Shown: positions 1 to 11,363 of the stretch, piece after piece
How positions within the stretch are numbered: the first letter of the stretch is position 1
Layout: each line of letters begins with the position of its first letter
DNA from: Gibbula magus
Taxonomy: Eukaryota; Mollusca; Gastropoda; Trochida; Trochidae
Length of the DNA: 64,000 nt
Direction: 5' to 3'
Assembly (NCBI GenBank): GCA_936450465.1
Contig: OW388289.1
Location: 72,476,420-72,540,419, forward strand
Program-made: the position numbers and the translations under genes
Notes under the pieces: generated by a model
Told to the model about the DNA's origin: nothing
Seen by the model: the letters and a program-made list of their open reading frames with translations, nothing else
Databases searched by the model: none

Positions 1-2645
1 CTGTGCTCCCCATTTATTTTGCTTAAATTACAATTAATACAAACCCGAATTCTCGATCTTTGTTGTTTATATGCTGCACTTAGGCCCTGGGGTGGCCCTT
101 CAAATCGTCTCGTTGTTTCGATACTCATTTTAAAGTTAAAGAGGAATAAATGACACTGCTAAAATATAACACGAAACTTCAAAACCAAGGTTGCCACCAA
201 ATAACTACCTTTTGAATATTGTTCCACTGAAATAGTTCTTCTAAATGAGACAAATTTTAAAATTTGTCTGTACATAAATAAGATTACCTTAATATCTACA
301 AGTTATATGAGTTTTCTTTAAGAATATACGTTTATGGAAGAGTTTATAATTATTGTTTGAATAATATGTAATGTGCGGATTAATATGTCACGTAGCTAGG
401 ACAAACAATGATGGCGGCTTCATCTGCCATGTGCGTTTGTTTTTGTTTTGATTTTTTTAGTTTTCAGTTTTACACGTTATCTAACTGAACTTTGTAATTT
501 GTATATTTATTTAAAGAAAGACAATAACGTGTTTGAAGCTGAAACGTTATCTAAATATGATATGCAATCAAAATAAGACGGATAGCGTAGGAAGTTTGAG
601 TTACCTCCATTAGAACGAGGGGTCATCTCAAAGTATTTCTGTCATTTTAATCAACAATCCAAATTTTTCATTTAGTAAACTTTCGATTTTTGTCGATTTA
701 GTTAGTTTACTAATTCATTTATTATTTTTCAATAAGATAATAAAACAGTTCCTGATTTATATAATTATTTGTTTTACGCGGTTACACTTGAATATAATGT
801 GTAATCAATAAATAACCTTCACTTGAAAGTGTGCAATATAATAATGAATTAGAAGGTTGACTTTGGGCTTTGACATATTATGCTAAATGTATGCCTCCCC
901 TAATTCATTTCCAGCTATTACCCTTCTGAAAGAGAATATCAAAAGTGTTGCCATTGAAACATATTTAAAAAAAAGTTCAAACCCCAAAAGGCACATCGTA
1001 ATTATATGGGGCGGCAGTCACCAAATTTGGTGAGGATTATCCTAGTCAAATAGTTTAGTTTTACCATGGAAACATAATTTTAAAAGAAAAACAAGCTGAA
1101 ATCTCTAAAAGGCACATTTACATAATATGGGAGGCTGTATACCAAGATTGGTCAAGTTATTTTAGAGTTATGATCTGAAAACGCCGAAACGCAAGAAACT
1201 CAACCAAAATGTCTCCTGACATTTCGGGGGGAGACATAGTTCCATTTTTATTAACTGACTATACTGTGACGAAAGTAGAACATTGTTGCTAAACAGAAAT
1301 GTTCATACCTATCCGCAATGTTTTATTTGGTAATAATAACTTAGCAGAAAGTTATATGTTTAGAAAATTGGCTTTTTTTCGAAGCTGAAGTACTTATGTA
1401 AATTATCTCTTTCTAGTGTCCACGCGTACTGATACTATTTGTATACAATTTGTACTTTAAGCCAGGAGGCCTTGGTTACGAATTAACGTATTTTAACGTA
1501 TATGAAGATAACAATGCTGCTATTCTTTAAATACATAATGGGAAATTAAAGAGAAATTATTAGCTTGTAGCCAGTAGTTGGTTTCCTTACATAATAAAAA
1601 ATATATAACCCAAATTATATTCATGACACTTATTTGTGGTACAACACATTATTTAACATGCTTTTATATGGAAATAGCGTCATAATTCTAATATGTTCAT
1701 GTTCAGATGCCTTCAGAATTCAGTATCTTCAACAAATTCAACTTACAATACGAGCAAGTCTCCGGGAACGATCCGCCGCTTGAGCCATTGTGAAGTCAAC
1801 ACAATATGAATATGAACTCCGCACACCCAAAAAACAGTAATAATTCCTATTCAAACCACAACACACGAGGAATGCAGACTTTGTGCATATACAGAGGGAG
1901 TGTTTACACTCCGGGTACGAGTTCAATGAATAATTTCTGTTGGCTCGAAGTCATAAATACCGATCCAGTCCAGGCAGGCTTGATAACAGGATCTGTTCTG
2001 ATTTATAGCAGCCAACCCACTTCACGTTGCTGGACTATGCAATGTAAACACAAGTATTTGGAGTAATGAACGTAGCTCTAATACAAAGGGTAGGAAATGA
2101 TATCACATTTCATCCATTTCTCTCTCAAAGTTTCCAATACCTCCACTAACCAGAACACATGTCTTGGTTTGATAAGTACTCAACAAACTACGCCATGGAG
2201 TTACGGCTTGAAATTGCTTCAACAGGGTCAAGTTGATTTGACAATAGTTGATAAATATATCACGCCAAAGAAAGATCCCACAAATGTTAGGTGATCCATG
2301 CCAGAATGCTTTGACTTCATTGGCAAGTAAAAAAGTTAACTGCGAATTCTAAATCTTTGCATCAAATGATTGTAAACATAACACTGCATTATGCAGGGTA
2401 CATTATGAGCCGGGCACAGGGTTAGATGCCCCGGATTGAGCTCAGATTGTTCTTAGCTCTATGATACTTGGACCGTGTATCTGTCTAAACCAAATAAGCT
2501 TGATAGAATAAATGAAATCTCTTTGTAAAGCAGGCATTCTCAAATGGATGCGAGGGAAAAGGTTTTCATTTAAACATTGTTAACCGCACAATATTCCATA
2601 TTGTAAGTTCCCAGTGGGGAAACTAAGTAACAATTCTAATCCTGC
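1..2645. other. Gene-poor upstream DNA, decayed repeats
   Basis: AT-rich sequence with no open reading frame above about 86 codons and none resembling a protein family. A weak direct duplication is visible around AAAAGGCACAT at 986-996 and again at 1107-1117 with similar flanks, which looks like an old dispersed repeat. I see no RNA gene and no convincing exon. Confidence 0.6.
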
Positions 2646-2720
2646 GCATTCTCTTCCCACAGAAGTTACTCCTTACGTATTTCCAATCTGAAGGGAGTAA
2701 CCTCTGTGAGAAGAGAATGA
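2646..2720. repeat. Imperfect inverted repeat (hairpin)
   Basis: The arm GCATTCTCTTCCCACAGAAG at 2646 pairs with CTCTGTGAGAAGAGAATG ending near 2719. The arms are about 29 bases with a few mismatches and a short spacer. This could be a remnant of a foldback element; no target duplication was found. Confidence 0.65.
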
Positions 2721-4212
2721 CCGCGCGTGGCTAATGTGCACTATCACGTATTCAACTGACTTGCATGCTCCAGACAACGAAGGAGTTTAAGAATAAATTA
2801 TTGAAGCGTTCATAAAATCACGCTATATAACGACAACAGACGTGAAGTACTCGTTGATTCAGTTGAATGTCTTTTGTCGTCGTTGGAAGTGTTACGTTTA
2901 ACCCTCATGTTGCATCTACGGCGCTTCGCGGTTCAAAGGCACGGTTTAGTAAATACATTTCTAAACAATATACATTTACTACATTTTTCAAATATTGAAC
3001 TCTGGAGTTCAATAATGCTTAGATATAGTCATCTAAAATATCATAAGCTAAAGGTTATTGTCAGAACCAGACAGTGGTGTCCACAACGGTGATTCTTCGG
3101 CAAAATAATAGTCATACAAGTATGTCTAGCAGAGCACCCTGACCTTTCATATATGCAGACTTCACTGTTATCTCATTCAGCACGTTACAGGTCCGCTTGG
3201 AAAGGTTTTAAATGATTTATATTGGTCATACCTTTGCTCCTGATGACAGTCTAGGTAGATAACAATCTGAACACATTTAGATCGACGATTGGGTAGATAT
3301 GCTATGCAAATTTAGTGATCAGGCCCATGGAAATACTAAAATTCATATACTTCAAATTGATCAAAGACAAACAAAAAATAAAAATAAATGCTTATTGTTT
3401 ATGGGAGATTCAGATGACACGACTGATTTCGAGGTTTTACTGGAAGGACATTTTCTTAAACAAATACCGCACTGTACACAGACTGGGGCCGCATGAAGCA
3501 TCATCAGGTTAATACAGATGAATCTAATAAATTGATCTAACAAACGAATAATACTTGAGATAACTTTGCAATTTTAACTTTGTTGCAGTTCCTGTGCTAT
3601 ATGTTAATACCTGTTGTCGTCATGACAGAACACTATTGTACAAATCTATTTTAACCCAATGTGCTTTGAGATCTTTACCATTTTGAATAATGTCTACTAT
3701 ACTGCACCTTCTAACTGAATATGTTCACTTTAGCATCTCTGCATTGAAGGTTACAGTGAACCCTCAAGCGATTATTGTATGATCCTCGCCCTCACACATT
3801 TGCGAGTGAAATTATCTATATTGAGCTAAATTTGATGAACTTATACATGGTATTTTACACGAATGTCAAGCAAGATTTACAGTTGACTATTCAACAGTCT
3901 ATGAAAGCTTCACCTGGGTCACGGACCTACGTTTACTTTTATTACCAAATGGATTTGCATATGTTTGGAAATATTGATCTGTTTGCGAGTGATTTTAGGC
4001 AAAGATGTCAGCTATTGGAATTCAGAATTGGCATTCCAGGATCACATAATCATCTTTTCTAAAATTGGAATATACCATTCAAGTCTGTTCTTAAAACCTA
4101 AAAATATGTTCTAAAACGATATCATGATATACAGATCTTATGCATATTTTATGCAAATATTGCTGTTTAAGTCATAACACGAACGTTGGAAATCAACGAT
4201 ATAATGTTGATA
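2721..4212. other. No recognised feature
   Basis: Only short random open frames (95 codons at most, 3775-4062) with no domain signature, no adjoining splice pattern and no repeat structure that I can see. Confidence 0.5.
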
Positions 4213-5182
4213 TAACACTCGCGAGCAAAAGAAAGTATACCTTATTTTCAACAGTGTCAAACACAAAATATTTCTAGCGGATAAAGCCGATTTGAAATGT
4301 TTGTGAGGATATATCTCGTAAAAGAATATACACAATTTCATTAATGTTCAAACATATAGGATCTATATAGAGGTGCAGACATTGCTATTTCAAAGATTTT
4401 TCTTTTTATATATGCTTGGCATTTAAGATAAAACAATTGTTTTAATTAAATATGGAAATTATTGTTACTACAAGATGCTGTCGACATAATGTACCTTCTT
4501 GGACTTTAAATCAATGACGCATCGTTGCTGTAGGATGTCATAAAACAAGCCAGAACGCCATATTCCACCCTTCCATCTCACATTGGTTCCGACGGGCAAA
4601 AGAAAGTATAACACTCACTTTTTTCGATTAATTCAATATGTTAAGGAAATGAGATGCATTTGATTATGGCACGATACAATAACACCTTTCGGCAGTAGTT
4701 TGAATGACTTAATTGGTGACTGTTTTATTTTTTAGATAAAATATCATTATTTAAAGAAGACAGGGGTAAGAAATTAAAGTTACACCAACATGACCCCTAC
4801 CATGTTCAAAATGTTGTAAATGTGTGCAGGACGAGGCACATTTATTGATTTCCACACAGAGTATGTGTTATATGTCAATGAACAGTTGTGTTTTATCAAA
4901 ATTAATTTGGGGGAATTTCAAAATTTAATTTTCAAATTTTGATTATTTTTTAAAAAATCGCGTAGAGGTATTCTTTGACTGATTTAACGTTTTGGACTAA
5001 TTTCCCAAACAAGTCAGGTTTTTAATATTTGTCTTTGAAAATTGTACATATGATAAATACAACTGAGTGATATACTTTCTTTTGCCCGTCAGTGTATATT
5101 TCAGTCGTGTTCATCACTCGTTGACTAAAATATCTTGCGGTGTTGTACCAATAGGCCTACTTTCTTTTACCCGCGAGTGTAC
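4213..5182. mobile_element. Tc1/mariner-like MITE, outer copy
   Basis: The left end has ACTCGCGAGCAAAAGAAAGT (from 4217). The right end carries the inverted counterpart ACTTTCTTTTACCCGCGAGT (5159-5178). The GGGCAAAAGAAAG-type terminus recurs at 4591, 5071, 13061 and 13618, so it is a family. There is no transposase frame inside, so the copy is non-autonomous. Clade assignment is inference from the terminus style; the TA target duplication is not clearly resolved. Confidence 0.6.
4591..5096. mobile_element. Tc1/mariner-like MITE, inner nested copy
   Basis: The perfect 20-base inverted termini GACGGGCAAAAGAAAGTATA (4591-4610) and its complement (5071-5090) lie within the outer element and close to its right end. 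No coding capacity is visible. It is either an insertion of a related element into the first, or a composite of two related elements. Confidence 0.65.
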
Positions 5183-5478
5183 ATAGCAAAGTGACAAACG
5201 TAATTATAAATGCTATACAAGATGAATGTTATTCTTTAATTGTTTGCCCATTGTTTTCTGTACATAGAGAACTGTATATAACGTAGTTATTATCATACTT
5301 GTCAATCAGAATTGAAATTAAACAAACTTTTACAACAAATGCACATTTATTGAAGTCTTGCACAAGTTGCAATATTTCTGAAATACAACATGTTTGTGTG
5401 GAAGATCGACCCGAGACCCGCAACATGTTGTTTCAAATGACTGTAGGCCTACTTTTAGCCGCGATAGCCTGGAATAAA

Positions 5479-5505
5479 CTACTACTATTACTTCTACTAC
5501 TACTT

Positions 5506-5591
<86 letters not shown>

Positions 5592-5610
5592 ACTACTACC
5601 ACTACCACTA
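5479..5610 (+). repeat. (CTA)n-(CTG)n-(CTA)n trinucleotide microsatellite
   Basis: About 130 bases of nearly uninterrupted CTA and CTG triplets, with CTG confined to about 5555-5591 and CTA on both sides, then CCA-containing triplets. The poly-Leu and poly-Val/Ala frames over it are low-complexity artefacts. Confidence 0.95.
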
Positions 5611-5741
5611 AGTACTACTCTACTATTGATACTAAACTATCCTTAGCATCTGAACAACTGACATACCCTTCAATAAATTTGACTTTAAAGATATCGTGTT
5701 ACTGACAGCATTTGCATGAACTATGGTAAACTATATAAATC

Positions 5742-8074
5742 ATGATACATGGGCAGCAGTCCGTGTTTCTGGAAGTTATCCGAAGTTATCCGAAGTTATC
5801 CGAAGTGATACCTGTTCCCAAGAAGAGTAAACCCACTGTTTATAATGACTTTAGACATGTTGCTTTAACTTCAATTGTTATGAAGTGTTTTGAACGTATT
5901 GTGCTTTGTATGCTCCTGAATCATGTTAATCCGCATTTACATCCTTTGCAATTCGCTTAAGGCCCCTTCACAACCCGTCGTACGTGCAGCTGCGTGCTGT
6001 CTACCGACAAAAACGTGGGGTAATTTGGGGAATTCGTGCGTCCTCGGTACCGACGCCGTACCGATTTAGGACAAATTTGGAGCACGCAGACTCGTCGTAG
6101 AACTTTTAGTGCATGCAGAACTTTCGCTGCGTGCAGTCTACGAACGGGCTGCGAATTTTCCTCCGTACGATCGACGTGCGTGCCCTGTACGACAACCGCA
6201 CGCACAACGCACCGACATCGTGCGTTTTTTTCAAGCTTACCCACTCACACTTTCTCTACGAACGACGCACGTTGCACGTGCGTACAACGTGCGTTGTACG
6301 TGCGTAGTTCGTGCTTACTCGGCACGTCCAAAGTTTAACTATCAAATAATTAAAGAAAACTCACGTCGTTCGTACCGAGTAAGCACGAACAACGTACCGA
6401 GTAAGCACGTACAACGCACGTTTTGGGCACAACTCCTGTGCTGCCATCTGAAGTTGATCTTGCAGCATCAGGACCCGGAGCGGTGGAATGGGCGGCATCT
6501 TGTGGATTGACAATGTGTACCAAGCACCTGTCAATAGGGTGGGAAAAACCTCATTGCACTCGCACGCACTTACAACGTGCGTGGTGTAAGGACACTGTAC
6601 GTGAGACGCACGGCCCCCGTACGACAATGTGACAATCGCACATCACACGCACGTTGTACGCACGTTGTACGCACGTTGTACGCACGTTGTACGCACGGCA
6701 AACGCACGTACCACGTGCGCATCGTACGATGCACGCACCTCCTCACTGCCAGACGTGTCGACGGCCACGTACGTACGACGTGCGTTTGACGTGCGTTGGC
6801 AAACTCCCTCTCTGTTCTTGATTAAATCCACCCTACGTTTTCAGAAAAACGTAGCGACCGTGGCCTCCCCAAAAAACGTACGAACGAATTGCACGCACGA
6901 TGGGTTGTGAAGGGGCCTTTACAGAGCGAGGCGAGGCGTATAGAAGATGCTACTGTGTCTCAGTTAAACTCCGTTTATCAACATCTTGAGAAACCTGCTG
7001 CCTATGTCTGAATACTGTTCGTTGACTTCTCCTCAGCCTTTAACACCAATCAGCCTCACATTTTGTTAAGAAATTTATTGATTTAGATATATGTCTTTCT
7101 CTGGTTAAATGGATAGCCTCATTCTTGTCTGACAGGTCCCAATATGTCAAAATGAAAAGTTCTTGTCCCCGGATTGTGTCTATTAAGACCGGTGTCCCTC
7201 AAGGATGTGTTTTGTCTACAATACTTTTCACATTGTATATACTAATGACTGTGCAAGTTCTCAACCAAACTGTTCTAGGTTCAAATTCGTCGATGGTATA
7301 CAGCTATTAGCAGTCTACTCTTTGACAGTGAGAATACATATAAAGATGAAATAAATGATTTTGTTAAGTGGTGTCGTGACAACTTTTTGGAACTAAATGT
7401 ATCAAAAACAAAGGAACTTGTTATAGATTTTAGAAGGAATAAGCCAGCAGGTAGTCCTGGAGATGTTGTTGAAGTAGTTAGTAGTAACAAATATATTGGA
7501 ACTCAAATTGATAATAAGTTAAATTTCTCTGAAAATACGGATCGTATATATTTATAGCAAATGTCGCCTTCATTTCCTCAGGAAGCTCCGATCTTACCAC
7601 ATTGACTCAACTATTTTGGTTCTTCTCTATAAATCCTGTGTTCAGCCTATTCTCATGTTCTCTATCCAATGTTGGTTCGGCCCCCTGTCACTAACAAAGA
7701 AACAAATTAAATAAGATAATTAAACAAGGAGAGAACATGTCTAATCGTATCTTTAAGACATTAGATGAACTCCATGAAGGACAGTCTCAAAACTTGGCTT
7801 CCAAAATTATCTGTGACCCTTCACCTCCGGCCGTCGGTATAACGTACCGACGTGCAAAACCAAAGTTATAAGATGTCTTTTGTACCAAAGCCAATTTCCC
7901 AATTGAATAAGCGTTAGTGTTCTCATCATCATACTCTTTGTCCATGTTATATAACAATGTATATATATTCCATGTATTTATTACAAATGAATGTGTTTAA
8001 TTTTGTATTTATGCTCACTCAGACGTGAAACAAATTCCCTAACGGGCAATAAAGAAGTATCTTATCTTATCTTA
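5742..8074 (+). mobile_element. Decayed non-LTR retrotransposon (LINE) reverse transcriptase, interrupted
   Basis: Translated pieces in several frames line up in order with a LINE reverse transcriptase. There is an EVIPVPKKSKP..NDFRHVAL start near 5800, then HPLQFA ending at 5958, then continuation after 6918 (YRAR..EDATVSQLNSVYQHL), FVDFSSAFNT near 7020, the GVPQGCVLS motif near 7190-7215, and FLELNVSKTKELVIDFRR near 7385-7440. Stops and frameshifts are frequent. One comes from a 10-bp unit GAAGTTATCC present three times at 5772-5801. The 5' part and endonuclease are missing. The 3' end is AATAAAGAAG followed by a short TATCT-repeat tail near 8056-8074. A MITE (5960-6918) splits the reverse transcriptase. 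It is a dead copy. Confidence 0.85.
5960..6918. mobile_element. Non-autonomous PIF/Harbinger-like MITE inside the LINE
   Basis: The termini are inverted repeats starting AGGCCCCTTCACAACCC, identical for 17 bases and matching over most of the next 12. The element is flanked by direct TTA copies (5957-5959 and 6919-6921), and a 3-bp TTA/TWA duplication is typical of PIF/Harbinger. The interior is unlike its surroundings: rich in ACGT and GTGCG steps, with GCACGTTGTAC repeated about four times near 6650-6695. No transposase is encoded. Removing it with one TTA restores the LINE frame (QFA-YRAR), which supports the boundaries. Confidence 0.85.
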
Positions 8075-8694
8075 ACATATTTAGTATTCACCATCATGCT
8101 GTCGTCATATAAAAGTACCATGCACTCTCACTGAAAGTTTTGACATTATCATTGCCGATATACGATTAAAGCAAACAATATACAAACAGTCTGCCGTCAC
8201 GCATAAGCGCGGGAAATTGACACCAACTTCGTGATCGGTAATCTCCTTGCGTCGAGATTCATCACAGCTGTGTCATTTGAAATCCAGAATTACCTATATC
8301 GAATATCACTCTATTGGTCATTACAGTAAACCTATACTCTATTGCTGTGCCGGTTGTCACTGGCGAAACGTAAATAACTAATGTTATCAACACGTTATAT
8401 GCCTTGCTTACTTGGAACTCATCTATACGGGTTTTTTTTTATTGAAAACATATTTTATTTATTTAAGAAATGGATTGGGCACAAGATATGAAACTTACAG
8501 AAGCCCTCTTCAAGTAATCGACAACTATTCGACAAGACTAAAATACATAACACAATATATGCAGAAGAGAATAAGACTTCTACAAGTGACGAAGTGGGTA
8601 AACATGTAATATACATTATTAAGGCAACACACAATTAGAAATCTTATTCTTATGACAAAATGCACTTTGAATATGGTAAATACGTACATTAGTA

Positions 8695-9003
8695 TTAATT
8701 GAACCGTTGACTCTTTCCAATGAATTTATGAACATGGTGAAATATGTTTTCATTGACTGTTTGTGGAAGATTTGGAGTTTCATACAGGATTGTATTAAGA
8801 TCAAATTCTGCCTTTAAATTATAAAATCTTTGCTTTAATTCTAAACGGAAATTAGCATGTCTTGGACATCTCAAGAAGAAATGATAAACATCTTCAACTA
8901 AAGCACCACAAATGCAAGATTTACTTTCAGATAAATTGACACGATACAGATCAACGTTTAGGGACCTACAAGAATTTCTTAACTTACTGTGTATAATGTT
9001 CAT
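8695..9003 (-). pseudogene. LINE C-terminal fragment (Cys/His motif), minus strand
   Basis: A 102-codon minus-strand frame carries CICGALVEDVYHFFLRCP, the C-x-C-x(n)-H-x(4)-C zinc-binding pattern found after the reverse transcriptase in many LINEs, followed by a downstream HVHKFIGKSQRFN tail. No reverse transcriptase core accompanies it, so it is a truncated copy of a second LINE, oriented opposite to the 5742-8074 copy. Confidence 0.7.
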
Positions 9004-11010
9004 CTATACGTGTTTCTGGTAAAAAAAATTAGTGTATAAAATTGACAAATTACAAATAAAACTAAGATCGTGAATGGCATATATTTCAAAACACGATAAA
9101 ATGCATGGTTCATTTTTTATCCGTTCTTTTATCGTTGTATTTATAACTTGAAAAGCTAATACACTACATTAAAATCATTGAATAACAAACAATTTATAAA
9201 TTCAAACAAACTTATTATGTTAGACATGATATAGTCAATAAATGTGTGTGTAAGTTGTGTTCAGGTCAGTAAATACTAAATAGGTCTCTAAATAGCATAA
9301 GTTTATCTTCACTCTGGTGCACATATGTTGAATATGTATGTACCATTAAAGGGTATTCGCTCAAATAAGTCGATGAAATGTATTTGAAAAATAATGTTAC
9401 CAATAGTAAAACACCCTTCTCTCTCCGGAAAATCAAGTTAAAAAGTGAGTGTACATGGTTCGGTTAAGTCATGCATGGGAATCGTTTTTGTAATTCGAAA
9501 TAATAAATTGTGTTCACAATAAAATGCCCGCCATGCAATTTCTGCTTTAAACGTAACATCGTTAAATCACTACGGATAATTGGTTTATATAATAATATGT
9601 TCTACCCTCTAAAGTTCATTTAAATGACATAAACTGTCATTATAAATGGGAAATGAAAAGAAAATGTTGCCAAAAACGTGCTACAGACCCTTTAAAGGCA
9701 TATAGATCATGAAGCCGTTACCTCGACACGTCAATCTTAACAGCTAGATCTGAATCTACAAATCCAGCAAATATATATTATGTTATTACAGTAATAACAT
9801 AATATAAAACAGTAGATCTAAATTTATTTAGATTGGGAGGACCGGTGATTCGTTCACGGGTTGATAGACCTGATTAAAAGTAGTATTGGAAATGTTCGGT
9901 TATCGGTTAATAGCCACTATATAGCTCGATTTTGGATCACCAGATATTTTATCTACTCTGACTTGCATACAAAGAAAATGTCGGATTGACATTATTTTCC
10001 CCGCCTTATCAGATATCATTCATATGACGTCAGAAAACACTCAGGAATATTGTTTCTGATGTTGATTGATATACGATCACCAATTATGATTTGTTGAAAC
10101 ATTCACCCAGTTCAGAAAGTCTCTGGTAAACGCTTACGTGATTGATTTGGAAACTTTTAAGATAACGTTATTCAGCAAATAACAAACATCAAAATGTTAT
10201 CGACTCAAGGTAATGGTTCGATCAGTATCAATGAATATTCATATTCGATGTATGACAGTGATTTCATATGCTTTCTTTACTCGCTAGCGTTCAACAATAG
10301 ATGCCCTTGTGATCCATATTGCGTTGAAATTGTCGGGGCATATTTTTTCTTATAGTGTATAGGGCTGGATCGTCGACTTCATATGCTTTCTAATTGCTAT
10401 TTTCGACCATACAAGCCCCTGTGGAAATTGAACCAGTCGTCCCAGCTGAAAAAACTGGGTACCTGGCTGGATTTATGAGATGCCAGAATGGCTGTGAACT
10501 GCCCAGGGAGTTGAACAGAGCATACATCGGTCAGATTTAGACCAACCATTTACCAAACATACACAACATGGTGTTCTAACATAAGTATAGCCAAGAAGTA
10601 TTCTAATGCTGGTCATAGTTATACACATATATGTATGGTTTAATATTGTTCTACCAAAAGTCCTTTCATACAGGCCTTTCATGGATATTTGAGCTGTTAT
10701 TCTTGTAGAACTACTACGTTGGATATAAACGTGAAACTTCAAGTTACATAACACAAAACTCTGGTGTAGAAATACAAAAACAAACTTTATTTCTCAAATA
10801 ACCACGCTATATCCCACCAATGACCATAATCAGACCGAAACACCAACTTATTTAGGTCAGAACAAACGTAGGATTAGAGTGACATATATCTGGTATGTAT
10901 ACATTGTGCAAGCCGTTCTGTTCCGGGATCAAAATCCCCCTTGGGTAGCAATATACAATATACTCCCTCGTGCGAACCGGATTAATCTACCGTTGCATAG
11001 TAACTAGACG
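9004..11010. other. AT-rich intergenic DNA
   Basis: No gene recognised. A perfect 31-base palindrome (arms ATATTATGTTATTAC around one A) lies at 9775-9805. An imperfect local duplication of CATATGCTTTCT-containing sequence occurs near 10265 and 10380. The 93-codon minus frame at 10473-10754 has no family features. Confidence 0.5.
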
Positions 11011-11015
11011 CCTAG

Positions 11016-11053
11016 GCATGCGCAGTAAACATATGACCCCGGCCACCATTTTA
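11016..11053 (+). promoter_or_regulatory. Probable core promoter of the giant gene
   Basis: About 200 bases upstream of the presumed start codon lie GCATGCGCAGT (11016-11026), resembling an NRF-1 half site, and GGCCACCATTTTA (11041-11053), resembling the YY1 motif that often sits just downstream of TATA-less transcription starts. I see no TATA box. The position agrees with a short 5' UTR before the 11255 ATG. This is motif matching only and no transcript was seen. Confidence 0.4.
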
Positions 11054-11254
11054 GTTCATCGGGGGATCGGAGGTAAAAATAGAGCATTCGATCAATAAGA
11101 TACGAAGACACCTGTGGCCGTAAGACGTTTTATTTTGACAGAGCCGAGGAACTTTTACCAGCACGTTTCGAGAGTCTTTGTGAAATTTCCACAGATTCGA
11201 TTTGGAGATTATGTGATAATTCTGATGATACAAGCGCTGGTTCGCTTGTGGATA

Positions 11255-11363
11255 ATGTCTTCAGCGAAAAAGACTCGAATTAAAATCGGGGGAATGCGAA
11301 AAAGATATGACTCCCCCATTTCGACGACGATATTGAAGTTACTTCTTTTCGGATTATTGATAG
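11255..11363 (+). CDS. Exon 1: start codon and signal sequence
   Basis: The frame from ATG 11255 reads MSSAKKTRIK..ISTTILKLLLFGLLI, a basic N-region followed by a hydrophobic core, and ends at donor ATAG|GTATGT in phase 1. In-frame ATGs also occur upstream (11225) and downstream (11294, MRKRYDS); 11294 gives a more usual signal-peptide length. Joining to exon 2 yields GLLIDAVASQCNC, with a good signal peptidase site after AVA. Intron 1 (3,620 bp) holds a 28-bp minisatellite, a dispersed element, a MITE and a TTCA microsatellite. Confidence 0.65.

Noticed and set aside
409..540. ATGGCGGCTTCATCTGCC near 409 as a first exon of another gene
   Set aside because: Has a YY1-like context, but the frame stops quickly and no convincing downstream exon was found.
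5299..5646. Poly-Leu and poly-Val/Ala open frames on both strands
   Set aside because: Low-complexity reading of the CTA/CTG microsatellite with no other protein signal.
5957..6910. Several Arg/Thr/Cys-rich open frames on both strands (for example 6109-6510)
   Set aside because: They lie inside the ACGT-rich MITE and arise from its repeated GTGCG/GTACG words; no family resemblance.
11114..11254. Upstream extension of exon 1 frame to 11114
   Set aside because: Begins with GTG rather than ATG. The stretch has no signal features and probably is 5' UTR that happens to be open.
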